Shown here: piece after piece, positions 17,437 through 25,769 of the stretch
Layout: the number at the start of each line of letters is the position of its first letter
How positions within the stretch are numbered: position 1 is the stretch's first letter
Assembly: GCA_020636445.1 (NCBI GenBank)
Contig: JACJXV010000015.1
Coordinates: 1 to 64,000 of the forward strand
Direction of reading: 5' to 3'
DNA: 64,000 bases
Origin: Lewinellaceae bacterium
Lineage (GTDB): Bacteria; Bacteroidota; Bacteroidia; Chitinophagales; Saprospiraceae
Notes under the pieces: generated by a model
Databases searched by the model: none
What the model saw: the letters and a program-made list of their open reading frames with translations, nothing else
Told to the model about the DNA's origin: nothing
Position numbers and translations under genes: made by a program

Positions 17437-17639
17437 CATGACCTGGACTGAATAACGTTGACAGGTATTTGATAAATAATTCAAAACTGTATTCTTATTT
17501 GTCCATGTTCTTTTGGCTGATCCAAGAGGATAAAGGCGGGTAAAACCGCTCAACGAATACCGCTCAACAATAACCAGTAGGCGAGTTAATCCGGCTTCTT
17601 TTAGGTGAATTTTTTTGTATTTATTTATGTTGCAAAGCA

Positions 17640-19064
17640 TTAGCCCTCCAGTTCGGCAATTTTTTCCAGCAGCCACTTGCGGGAAGCAATATTCTTGGTG
17701 GCTTCTACTTCCTTTTTGACCTTTTCCAGGGTTTTTTGGTCGCCGGGGATGGTTTTTACCAATTTCTTAGTGAATTTGATCAGGTTCTTATAGTCTGACT
17801 TTTTACTTTCGGGGATTCCTTTGTTCCGGTTGAGAAAGGCCCGGAAACTCTCGAGGAGGAAGTAGAGGGGGTCAATTTCTTCTGTATCATAATACGTGTG
17901 CAAGAGCATGGTTTTAGAGTTCAGGTTATAGGTAATATCCTCATATTCCACGGATTGCAGCAATTCGATAACCTTGTCGTATTTTTTCTGGTAAAAGTAG
18001 AGCTGGGCGAGGTTGAAGGTAAGTGCGTTTTCCCGCTGATCTTCAGGCAGGTAGTTGGCATAATTAACAATAAAATTCTCGATGTAGGCAAATTCTCCCA
18101 GGCGCAGGCCAATGACTACCGTGTTGCGGAAAGACCAGGCCGAGAGCTGCCCGTCGTTAATTAACAATCCATTTTCGATTGATTCCCGATAGAGCACAAA
18201 AAGTTCATGGAGGAATTTACTATTGCCCTGGTTGATTTGACGGACACAATAATTCTGGGCCGCAGTGTACAAATCCACTGCTTCTTCTTTGGGGAAAACC
18301 AGCGCGTATTCATCCAGCATTTTCTTTAGCTGATAGTAATATTCCTCTTCCCGCGGTTTGGTATACATGTTGAAAATCTGGTAATATATCCCGATAGGGG
18401 GGACTGATGTCAGTTCGTATTTTTCCACCAGGGATGGAATTTCATCTATGAAGCGGGTTTCATAGTCGTGGCTGGATACATTCTGACGAGAAAGGGCGTT
18501 ACAGAAAATGCGCAATTTTTCAGATAGGTAGAAGACATCGAGGTTATAGGAAATTTCATCGAGGTTGGTTTTTACGGTTCGCTTTTCCTCGAAATCGGTT
18601 AGCTCGTAATAGTTCTTTTCAATCAAGTATTGCCCCAGGTAATATCCCCCTGCCCGGTGGGGTTGTTTCTCGGCATTGGCGCGGGCTGCGCGGGTAGCTG
18701 TACTGTATAGCGGAGAAAGCTTCTTTTGCCGGATTCCTTCCAGGAGAAAAATAGATTCATTCAGCGGGTTTTCCTGATATTTTTCCAACGCCAGGAAACT
18801 TTCTACCAATTTTAACAAGTCAGAGAGATACTTTCGCATGCGAACATCGTCATAAGGTTGTTCGATTTCATTAATCTCCCAGAAAGCTTCTTTTTCCAGT
18901 AGTTCCTCCAATTGAGGTTGGTTAATATCGGCAAGTAGCCACTCGAAAAGGTTGACAATAACCTCGTTGCGGTTGAAGACAGGGGATAGTAAAAACTTGC
19001 GGAGGCGGTTCTGTTCAATTTTGTTGAAATTAAGCAGCACCTGGTACAATTTTGTTTCGCGCAT
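17640..19064 (-). CDS. large helical protein of unknown function
   Basis: I do not recognise this 474-residue protein. It is almost wholly predicted alpha-helical by eye, rich in Leu, Glu, Tyr, Lys and Asn, with no signal peptide or membrane segment. Pieces such as NALTFNLAQLYFYQKKYDKVIELLQ (a run split by the family's typical small/large pattern) resemble single TPR helices near residues 345-370, so a TPR-like solenoid is likely. Residues 430-474 are strongly Lys/Glu-rich, perhaps coiled coil. The N-terminus MRETKLYQVLLNFNKIEQNR fits a cytoplasmic scaffold. It is divergently placed against the T9SS gene, 278 nt apart. Confidence 0.75.
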   Translation of the reverse strand: MRETKLYQVLLNFNKIEQNRLRKFLLSPVFNRNEVIVNLFEWLLADINQPQLEELLEKEAFWEINEIEQPYDDVRMRKYLSDLLKLVESFLALEKYQENPLNESIFLLEGIRQKKLSPLYSTATRAARANAEKQPHRAGGYYLGQYLIEKNYYELTDFEEKRTVKTNLDEISYNLDVFYLSEKLRIFCNALSRQNVSSHDYETRFIDEIPSLVEKYELTSVPPIGIYYQIFNMYTKPREEEYYYQLKKMLDEYALVFPKEEAVDLYTAAQNYCVRQINQGNSKFLHELFVLYRESIENGLLINDGQLSAWSFRNTVVIGLRLGEFAYIENFIVNYANYLPEDQRENALTFNLAQLYFYQKKYDKVIELLQSVEYEDITYNLNSKTMLLHTYYDTEEIDPLYFLLESFRAFLNRNKGIPESKKSDYKNLIKFTKKLVKTIPGDQKTLEKVKKEVEATKNIASRKWLLEKIAELEG

Positions 19065-19282
19065 GCGTTGATGGGATTAAGCTATTTTTTTCACAATATC
19101 ACTTTTTTCTACATAATTCAAGCGGGAATACTTTACAGATTTATTCATATATGCCAAGAAAATGCCATTAGTTGTCTCTTTCACAAGTGTAATCGGATTT
19201 CATGATCTGACCCCGGTGGAATTTTTGGCTAAAAAGGCAGTAAAAATTAACCTTAACTAGAAAAAAAATCCACGATAAATCG

Positions 19283-19290
19283 TATCTTTC
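19283..19290 (+). promoter_or_regulatory. possible -7 box (TATCTTTC) of the T9SS gene
   Basis: Matches TAnnTTTG except for the last base and lies 52 nt before the ATG at 19343. No clear -33 element. Confidence 0.3.
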
Positions 19291-19342
19291 GACCGAATAG
19301 TTCTTTCTGTTCGCAAGCAATGAGTTATAAATCCACGAAGCC

Positions 19343-21898
19343 ATGAATGTATCTTTACAAAAAACACTATTTTCCCTCGTTGCCTGCCTCCTCTTGGTAG
19401 GTCTGGGGCGCTTGCCCGCCCAGACCACCTTCCGCGACACACTCGATGTGCTAATCGATTCGCAGGGGGAATACTATTTCGAGGCATACCGATCACCATC
19501 GGGGATTTTTCAGCTGCCTCAAAATGGCACCGCTGTGATCGCATCAACTACCTATCTGGGGAATTCAAAAACGCTCTACAAAATTATTTACACTCCAAAA
19601 CCCGGATTCCTGGGTAACGATTCTTTTACCTACAACCGTATGACAGGCACTTCCTTTCGGACGCTTGAAGTCTGGGAAGTATTAGTTCGGGTGAAAAAAT
19701 CAGAAATCAGAGCAGAACCTGACTTGTTCTATGTGCCTGCTAATTCTCCACCAGTAAGCCTGGACGTTTTAACTAATGATTTCAGTAATGCCGGTGGAAT
19801 TCGGGTAAATAACATTTCAACTGTCAATAACGGGAGTGTCAATTTTACCCCGGGAAGTTCTTTTCTGCAATTTACGCCAACTCCTGGATTCAGTGGGACG
19901 GCTCAATTAAACTATACGGTTTGTGACCGCCTGGGGGTTTGTGATCAGGCTTCCGTTAGCATTGCGGTGGTAGATGAATCCAAACTCCAGCAGGATACGC
20001 TGCGGTTGTACACCCGCATGGAAGAAAGCCTGGATATCCTGGTGCCCGATCAGTTTCTGCTGTTGCAGGAACCTCAACACGGCATTTTTGATCCAGCTGC
20101 GAATATTCCGGTTTACTATCCCACTGCAGGGTTCACCGGGAAAGATTATTTGCGCTTTAGCCGCGGTAACAACCACCTGTTGGTTGAACTCAACGTACTC
20201 AATGCGCGTAGAAATAAATTTGCTGTTGACGATCAGGTTCGGATTCTTCCTGGAGGAACTACCGAAATCGATTTGCTCGCCAATGATGGTTATGGCTATG
20301 GTGCAGGGTGTGTCAGTGTGGGTCAACCCAAGTACGGCAACGTAATTTATGATGGCACCCTGAAGGGGCAGGTTGTATATCAGGCCCCTGCGGGCTTTAG
20401 CGGGGTAGACCAGTTTACCTACTCCAGCATGAAACCAGGCTGCTCCGGGGCAATTGAAACGGCTATCGTTTACGTTTATGTAAGCAACTACGAGCCAGCA
20501 TATACAAAATTTTTACTGCGAACTCCTCACGCCACGCCGTTGAAGATTACCCATAATGCGCCGATTAAGGAGTATAACTTTAAAATCGAGCAACAAGGGC
20601 AACGGGGCAGGATGTTATTCCTGCAGGGCAATGTGGATACCTTGATTCTGGGACAGCGTATAACGGGCTATAATTTATTGCTCTATGTTCCTACCCCTGG
20701 CGAAACGGGCTTGGATGAGGTTGAAATAACCTATTGTATCCCAGGCATTACAGGGGGTTGTACCTATCGGAAAAGTGTAAAGTTAGAAATTGATATTCTC
20801 AATATCATTACTGATGGACGGCTCTGCGTTGAAGATTGTATCTGGGCAGGGGATACCAATAATGATGGTATTGTCAATATGGAAGATTTATTGCCTATCG
20901 GTCTCTTCATGGGCGAGGTTGGCAAGCCACGCTCACCCTATTACAAAATGGAATGGTTCGGTAAGTTCGGTCCTAACTGGGCAAACCCGTATGCCGATTT
21001 GGGGTATGACCTGAAACATATCGACTCCGATGGCGACAGCTTGATTACGGCTTTGGATACGACGGCAATTCGCGAGTTCTATGGACTTACGCACGCCTTG
21101 GTGGCCAAGCCACTTCCTTACTATAATTTTAACATGCGCTTGGAAGGGGATGTTTCCGTCAAGCCCGGAGATATGATCGAATTGAATTTGGTAATCGGCG
21201 ATAATGCCAATCCGGTTCTCGATCTTTATGGCTTTACCTTCTCGCTGCCTTATAATACTCAATTCTTTAAGCGGGATCAGGCTTCACTTTCCTTCGCTTC
21301 TAATAGCTGGTTGTCCTACAATTCTCCGGTAGTTAGCATGAGTCGGAATGACCGTCGCGGTCTGATCGAAGCAGGATTTACGCGTACCAACGGTTTGCCT
21401 GTCTCTGGCTTTGGGAAAGTAGGAACTGCCCGTTTCATCGTTGTAGAAGATATTTCGGGGATCCGTCCAACAGATGGCAGTTCCCAAATTGAAGTTGAGT
21501 TTGGTGGCCTTGCTACCGGAATGAGCAGCACGGGTCAAGCTTTTGGTATTTGGGTGGAACCCTTCAAGATTACGATCGATTTGGACCAACAGAAGCCTGC
21601 AAACCCCGGTAACGAAGATCGCAGCCGGAAAAACAATCGCTTTACAGTACTGGATCCCTCTTTACTCAAGGTGTTCCCAAATCCAAGTACAGATTGGATG
21701 AATCTTTACCTTAATGGGGGAATGGATATGCAGCGCATTCAGGTATTCAACATCGCTGGGCAGTTACAATATGATTCTGGCGATCTGCAAAATCGCTCTG
21801 CTCAGATACCTGTAGGTGACTGGCGCGAAGGGATCTATATCGTTAAGGCCTTTACCAGCGAAGGAGTGGTACACCAAAAATTTGAAGTCATTAAGTAA
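19343..21898 (+). CDS. T9SS-exported protein with Ig-like and dockerin-like domains
   Basis: An 851-residue secreted protein. A signal peptide covers about residues 1-26 (ends LPAQ). At least two cadherin/Ig-like modules follow, with the hallmark SLDVLTNDFS (about 138) and IDLLANDGYGYG (about 310) segments and GFSGxxQF/Y endings. Residues about 496-580 hold two dockerin-like calcium loops, DTNNDGIVNMEDL and DSDGDSLITALD. A cohesin-like beta region (about 600-740) precedes the T9SS sorting tail from about 773 (VFPNPSTDWMNLYL to HQKFEVIK). It should reach the cell surface or medium through T9SS. The ligand is unknown; adhesion or complex assembly is plausible. Confidence 0.85.
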   Translation: MNVSLQKTLFSLVACLLLVGLGRLPAQTTFRDTLDVLIDSQGEYYFEAYRSPSGIFQLPQNGTAVIASTTYLGNSKTLYKIIYTPKPGFLGNDSFTYNRMTGTSFRTLEVWEVLVRVKKSEIRAEPDLFYVPANSPPVSLDVLTNDFSNAGGIRVNNISTVNNGSVNFTPGSSFLQFTPTPGFSGTAQLNYTVCDRLGVCDQASVSIAVVDESKLQQDTLRLYTRMEESLDILVPDQFLLLQEPQHGIFDPAANIPVYYPTAGFTGKDYLRFSRGNNHLLVELNVLNARRNKFAVDDQVRILPGGTTEIDLLANDGYGYGAGCVSVGQPKYGNVIYDGTLKGQVVYQAPAGFSGVDQFTYSSMKPGCSGAIETAIVYVYVSNYEPAYTKFLLRTPHATPLKITHNAPIKEYNFKIEQQGQRGRMLFLQGNVDTLILGQRITGYNLLLYVPTPGETGLDEVEITYCIPGITGGCTYRKSVKLEIDILNIITDGRLCVEDCIWAGDTNNDGIVNMEDLLPIGLFMGEVGKPRSPYYKMEWFGKFGPNWANPYADLGYDLKHIDSDGDSLITALDTTAIREFYGLTHALVAKPLPYYNFNMRLEGDVSVKPGDMIELNLVIGDNANPVLDLYGFTFSLPYNTQFFKRDQASLSFASNSWLSYNSPVVSMSRNDRRGLIEAGFTRTNGLPVSGFGKVGTARFIVVEDISGIRPTDGSSQIEVEFGGLATGMSSTGQAFGIWVEPFKITIDLDQQKPANPGNEDRSRKNNRFTVLDPSLLKVFPNPSTDWMNLYLNGGMDMQRIQVFNIAGQLQYDSGDLQNRSAQIPVGDWREGIYIVKAFTSEGVVHQKFEVIK

Positions 21899-21961
21899 GT
21901 CGCAGTATCGGGCTATTCATATTCATATTTCTTTTTTTTACATAATTTTGCAACCCGTACT

Positions 21962-22066
21962 TTCGTTACTTTATTGAACTCAAAAACGAAGACATTCATT
22001 ATTTTTTATATTCGTGGAATTATAATCATTGCTTATGAGTCGCACAGAAATGTGCGACTTTTTTTT
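21962..22066 (+). ncRNA. two-hairpin box element, copy 1 (candidate RNA or terminator module)
   Basis: In order: a 6-bp stem TTCGTT/AACGAA (21962-21967 with 21985-21990), the box TTCGTGGAATTATAAT (22011-22026, two differences from copies 2 and 3), and a 9-bp stem with GAAA tetraloop (22038-22046 with 22051-22059) followed by eight T. A -7-like TAATTTTG stands at 21943-21950. It begins 63 nt after the T9SS gene stop, so the second hairpin may also terminate that gene. Not assignable to a known RNA family by eye. Confidence 0.4.
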
Positions 22067-22220
22067 GTTTTTCACAAAAATGATTTAAAAGGCTTTTTAT
22101 ACTTTGTTTTGTTTCTGTTATTGGGTTGGTTTTTTTTCACAAAGGGAAGATTTTGTCTTTGTTCCAAGTGAAAAAAAGGTGAATATTTGTATTGTGATAG
22201 GAAAGGAACAAGAAAGGTTG

Positions 22221-22318
22221 TTCGAACTGTCACCAATAATGTCGAAAGTAGAATTTGTTCATGGGATTATAATTTGTTAGAGGTGAGTCGCTTCTGCACC
22301 CCGTTTGAAGCGACTCAC
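22221..22318 (+). ncRNA. two-hairpin box element, copy 2
   Basis: A 5-bp stem TTCGA/TCGAA (22221-22225 with 22242-22246), the box TTCATGGGATTATAAT (22258-22273), then a perfect 12-bp stem (22283-22294 with 22307-22318, loop 12). The downstream sequence is only pyrimidine-rich (ATTCTTCTTC), not a full T-run. The purine-rich lead-in AGGAAAGGAACAAGAAAGG resembles that of copy 3. Between copies 1 and 2 (22067-22220) there is AT-rich sequence with no gene. Confidence 0.4.
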
Positions 22319-22398
22319 ATTCTTCTTCGACAAAATTGGCCTGCTTTTTGAAGGTAGTATTTGAGGAGAAAGGAAAGCAACAAAAAGCAATAGGCTCC

Positions 22399-22493
22399 GA
22401 AATACCAAAAGGTATTTCACCTGATTATGGATATGTTCATGGGATTATAATTTATTGTGCCAGGATCGCATCGATTAGATGCGATCTTTTTTT
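22399..22493 (+). ncRNA. two-hairpin box element, copy 3
   Basis: A perfect 8-bp stem GAAATACC/GGTATTTC with AAAA loop (22399-22418), the box TTCATGGGATTATAAT (22436-22451, identical to copy 2), then a 9-bp stem GATCGCATC/GATGCGATC (22464-22472 with 22478-22486) and seven T. The T-run touches the stop codon of the convergent kinase gene at 22492. The box-to-hairpin gap is 12 nt, against 11 and 9 in the other copies. Confidence 0.4.
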
Positions 22494-23367
22494 ATGCCCA
22501 TATCCGAAGGATTTCCCGAACCTGACTTGTGTAGGCAAAGCCAAACAGGTTTACATGAACTAACAGAAAATAAAGTTGGAATAATGTCCGGCGGTTTTCG
22601 GCACCTGGCGTTAAGGGGAAATGGGCTGCATAGGCCTCAAAAAATCGGGACGCAAAACCTCCAAATAAGTGAGCCATCGCAAGATCTAGTTCCCGGTGGG
22701 CGTAAGCCACCGCTGGATCAATGAGTATTGCTTGCTGATTGGGCCCTACCAGTATATTGCCACGCCAAAAGTCGCCGTGGATTAAGCTCGGTTGCTCTTC
22801 GGGAATTAGGGAGGGTAAGTTTTTTACAATACGATCAAGGATTTCACTTTCATGCTTTCCCAGGTATCCCTGCTGCCTGGCTAATGCCATCTGGGGAAGT
22901 AGCCGGTATTCGCCATAAAAAGCTGAAAAGCTCGTACTCGGTGTATTGTACTGAGACAGTGAGCCAATAAAGTTATCGGTGGCAAAGCCAAATTGGCTGG
23001 CCTGAATGTGGTGGAGCTGGGCCATTCCAAGGCCTAAGTTTTCCCAGAATAGGACTTTTGGGTTTTCGGAAGGAATGAACTCTAGTAGCAGGAAGGCGCT
23101 ATGAGCAGATGCCTGTTTACATGCCAGCATTTCGGGAATCCGTAAATGGGAAGCAGCACTTATCGCCTGCAGGCCGGCAGCTTCGGCTTGAAACATAGCG
23201 AGTGCTTCCGGGTGGGTATTCCACTTAAGGAAAAAGTCACCGGCAGAGGTGCTTAGTTTGATCGCCTTACTAATATCTCCGCCGCTAAGGACCTGGTAGG
23301 AGATTAGCGGCGCAGGAAGATAAGGGACGCAGGCATCACGAATAAATGGGGAAAAAATTTCTCCCAT
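22492..23367 (-). CDS. fructosamine/ketosamine-3-kinase family protein
   Basis: Phosphorylates sugar adducts on proteins or small amines, leading to deglycation, in characterised members. The 291-residue protein kinase-like fold shows LKWNTHPEALAMFQAEAAGL (ATP-site Lys and Glu), FIGSLSQYN, the catalytic loop HGDFWRGN and the metal-binding IDPAVAYAHRELDLAM. Normal length, no signal peptide. Its ATG is immediately after the stop of the LytTR regulator, with no gap, so it is probably co-translated in an operon with the two-component genes. Why a kinase of this type follows the regulator is not clear from sequence. Confidence 0.88.
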   Translation of the reverse strand: MGEIFSPFIRDACVPYLPAPLISYQVLSGGDISKAIKLSTSAGDFFLKWNTHPEALAMFQAEAAGLQAISAASHLRIPEMLACKQASAHSAFLLLEFIPSENPKVLFWENLGLGMAQLHHIQASQFGFATDNFIGSLSQYNTPSTSFSAFYGEYRLLPQMALARQQGYLGKHESEILDRIVKNLPSLIPEEQPSLIHGDFWRGNILVGPNQQAILIDPAVAYAHRELDLAMAHLFGGFASRFFEAYAAHFPLTPGAENRRTLFQLYFLLVHVNLFGFAYTSQVREILRIWA

Positions 23368-24102
23368 TTACAAGCGATTCTTGTTAATGATTTCCAGTAA
23401 TTCGTCTCGATAGTTTTTACCTACAGGCAGGTGTTTGACTTGCCCTTTTTCCATGACCTCCACCATGTTGCCAACAATAGCATTGATCTTATTGATATTG
23501 ACAATGTAAGATCGGTGAATCCGCTTGAACATACTCAAGGGGAGTTTGTCCTCCAGGCTTTTCATGGTCTGTAGGGTAATTACCCGCTGGGTTTCCATCC
23601 TTATGATCACATAATCTTTTAACCCCTCAATATAGATGATTTCAGGGTAGTTAACTTTGATCAACTTTTTGTCCGCTTTGACAAATATGAAATCCTCACC
23701 ATCCATTGGTGCCTCCGTTGATGCCTGGTGAGCGTCCCGACGTTGCAGCTCCAGTTGGTCCACGGCCTTATTGACGGCTTTCATAAACCGATCCAGTGAA
23801 ATAGGCTTGAGCAGGTAGTCGAGTGCATTCAGTTCAAATCCCTCAATGGCATAATTAGGATATGCCGTAGTGAAGATGACTAATGGCGGCTTAGCCAGTG
23901 TCTTGAGGAAGTCGATGCCGGTTAGTTGAGGCATCTGAATGTCGAGAAACATCAGGTCGATCTTTTCTTGCTTCAGCGCTTCGTTGGCTTCCAGGGCATT
24001 GCTACATTTCTTAATTAGTTTGAGCTCAGGAATTTTTTCAATGTAGGTTTCCAAAACGTCCTGTGCAAGGGGTTCGTCATCGACGATAAGTACATTAACC
24101 AT
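23368..24102 (-). CDS. LytTR-family response regulator
   Basis: A 244-residue DNA-binding regulator. The receiver domain (about 1-120) has the acidic pair DDE, the phospho-acceptor Asp in MFLDIQMPQLTG (near 54) and the Lys in YLLKPIS. The LytTR domain follows (about 140-240; FVKADKKLIKVNYPEIIYIEGLKDYV is its start, with FKRIHRSYIVNINKI near the end). It is the partner of the LytS-like kinase encoded 62 nt upstream. Targets are not visible. Confidence 0.93.
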   Translation of the reverse strand: MVNVLIVDDEPLAQDVLETYIEKIPELKLIKKCSNALEANEALKQEKIDLMFLDIQMPQLTGIDFLKTLAKPPLVIFTTAYPNYAIEGFELNALDYLLKPISLDRFMKAVNKAVDQLELQRRDAHQASTEAPMDGEDFIFVKADKKLIKVNYPEIIYIEGLKDYVIIRMETQRVITLQTMKSLEDKLPLSMFKRIHRSYIVNINKINAIVGNMVEVMEKGQVKHLPVGKNYRDELLEIINKNRL

Positions 24103-24164
24103 AATGATTAGTTGTAGGTATTAAATTACTGCATACATCCAGGAGCAAATGCAGGGATGTACAC

Positions 24165-25238
24165 CTATGTGTCACTTAAATCCAGTTTAAGATCCACGAC
24201 ATATGACTTAGGGGTGTTATCGATCCGTAGTTCGTACTGGTCCGGGTATAAAAGGTTCAGCCTGCGGTGCACATTGACCAATCCAATTCCGCCGCTGCGG
24301 CGGTTAGGATCAGCTACCGGCATTTTTTCGGGCTTGCTGTTTTCAATCTGAAAGTGTAATTGTGTTTGGTTTATTTCCAGATTAATCCGTACAAACCCAC
24401 CGTGGGTGATATAGTTATTTAATCCATGTTTGAAGCTGTTTTCCAGGAAAGGAATAAAGAGTAAGGGCGCAATCTTTTGGTCCTGCACTTCTCCGTTAAC
24501 GGAGAAAGTGATACTCACATTTTTTCCCTGCCGGAGCCGTTCCAGGTCCAGGTAGTTATTTAGGTAGTGAATTTCTTTGCTAAGTAAGACCCGTTTTTCG
24601 TTGCATTCATAGAGCATGTAGCGCATCATTTCAGAGAGCTTGATTACAATTTCAGGAGCCTGATCTGATTTTTTTAGCGTAAGTGCATACAAGTTATTCA
24701 AAGTATTGAACAGAAAATGTGGGTTAATTTGTGATTTTAAAAAACGCAACTCTGACTGCATGGTTTGGGTTTCCAGTTCCTGCTTTTCCCGTAATTGCCG
24801 AAACCAGTCCATCAAAATCGCGTAAATGGTAGAACCACTGGCGATAATAAACGAGAGCATAAAATAGCCCAGCTGGTTGTTAATAAGCTGTTGTTGTGCT
24901 ACAGGGATTGCATTGAATTTCCAATAGAACACCAACATCTTCAATGGGGTGAGGATAATGGCACTGAGGGTTAATAGAATAGCATACGTTAGGAATTTCT
25001 TCTCATTCAGGTAATTGGGGATGAGGTAGAACCAGTTGAAGTAAACAAGAAAGCCATAAAAAAGCACATTGATAATCTCGTTGGACAAGGTGAACCAGAA
25101 CCCATATTCGGTACCTTCCACGATCATGAGAATAATCAGGATGATCAGCCAAAACAGAATGTGGTAAGCCGTACGACGACTTCCCAATAATTCGCCAAAG
25201 CTGGCAGGACGACCGGATAATGCAAAACCCCGTTCCAT
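24165..25238 (-). CDS. LytS-type sensor histidine kinase
   Basis: A 357-residue membrane kinase. Four hydrophobic segments (about 25-160) make the membrane sensor, followed by the His_kinase domain with phospho-acceptor His in SQINPHFLFNTLNNLYAL and an ATPase domain ending in GGIGLVNVHRRLNLLYP. The ATG at 25238 (MERGFALSG) is chosen over a TTG three codons upstream. With the adjacent LytTR gene it forms a two-component system. No signal-binding domain is obvious, so the stimulus is unknown. Confidence 0.92.
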   Translation of the reverse strand: MERGFALSGRPASFGELLGSRRTAYHILFWLIILIILMIVEGTEYGFWFTLSNEIINVLFYGFLVYFNWFYLIPNYLNEKKFLTYAILLTLSAIILTPLKMLVFYWKFNAIPVAQQQLINNQLGYFMLSFIIASGSTIYAILMDWFRQLREKQELETQTMQSELRFLKSQINPHFLFNTLNNLYALTLKKSDQAPEIVIKLSEMMRYMLYECNEKRVLLSKEIHYLNNYLDLERLRQGKNVSITFSVNGEVQDQKIAPLLFIPFLENSFKHGLNNYITHGGFVRINLEINQTQLHFQIENSKPEKMPVADPNRRSGGIGLVNVHRRLNLLYPDQYELRIDNTPKSYVVDLKLDLSDT

Positions 25239-25446
25239 GATATTCAATATCTACACAAATTAACGTTTTCTGTCTTTCCCTGCGCAATATAAATAGACAA
25301 ACCCATTACTCGTTCGGATGAATATCCCTATATGCTGTACATTACGGGAGCAATCATACCAGAACCCCTGAGAGGATGTGGCCAGGGAGCCTGCTTATAC
25401 TACTGCGTGATGAAGTTAATTTGCCTCAACGCTCAACGTTTTTTAG

Positions 25447-25517
25447 TGAGCAGTGAGCAGAAAGGGAAAGGATGCGCCAGCCACCAGTTACCAGCTGGTG
25501 GTAACGGTTTACCCCAA
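25447..25517. repeat. heptameric and palindromic intergenic repeats
   Basis: TGAGCAG twice (25447-25460) then AAAGGGA-type units, a CCACCAG/CTGGTGG hairpin and a CCCC-GCAGTC-GGGG element like those at 11155 and 37817. The wider gap 25239-25769 also holds a possible promoter and a tiny reading frame listed separately; nothing else is recognised. Confidence 0.6.
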
Positions 25518-25647
25518 CGCAGTCGGGGCAAGATTACGAGGCAAATCAAGAAGAAGATCTCCATTATTGATGCATTTTAGCTTAAAGCCAACTGCGCAAT
25601 AATGTTACCCTGTCACATCGCATTAGGTATAGTTTTGGCAATCTTTG

Positions 25648-25655
25648 TACTTTTG
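25648..25655 (+). promoter_or_regulatory. -7 promoter box (TACTTTTG) upstream of fabD
   Basis: A match to TAnnTTTG. A second match, TAGTTTTG, lies at 25630-25637. An ATG occurs 3 nt after the first box, opening a 15-codon frame. Confidence 0.4.
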
Positions 25656-25658
25656 CGG

Positions 25659-25706
25659 ATGATTTTCTTCAGACAAGTGGGATTAACGCTGTTGAAGGCC
25701 GGGTAA
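25659..25706 (+). CDS. possible 15-residue leader peptide ahead of fabD
   Basis: ATG at 25659 stands 3 nt after a -7 box and would be translated from a leaderless mRNA: MIFFRQVGLTLLKAG then TAA. No homologue is recognised and the frame is very short, so chance is a real possibility. The pattern box-few bases-ATG matches rluD and recR in this window. Confidence 0.15.
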   Translation: MIFFRQVGLTLLKAG

Positions 25707-25769
25707 AGTGGCAGGAAGCAGAGTTGTGTCCACTTGAATTACATGCAGTATAAACACTAAAAAGAAGAT

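Noticed and set aside
22021..22026. TATAAT in the box as a sigma-70 -10 element
   Set aside because: Bacteroidota promoters use TAnnTTTG; the transcript would consist of little more than the hairpin. Not excluded, but not claimed.
22011..22451. Box elements as integron attC sites
   Set aside because: No GTTRRRY core at the expected place, no cassette genes between the copies and no integrase in the window.
22336..22563. Reading frame across copy 3 of the box element, and a similar one over copy 1
   Set aside because: The box translates to a shared HGIII-like peptide in some frames, but copy 2 has a stop directly after it, starts are rare TTG codons, and conservation follows hairpins rather than codons.
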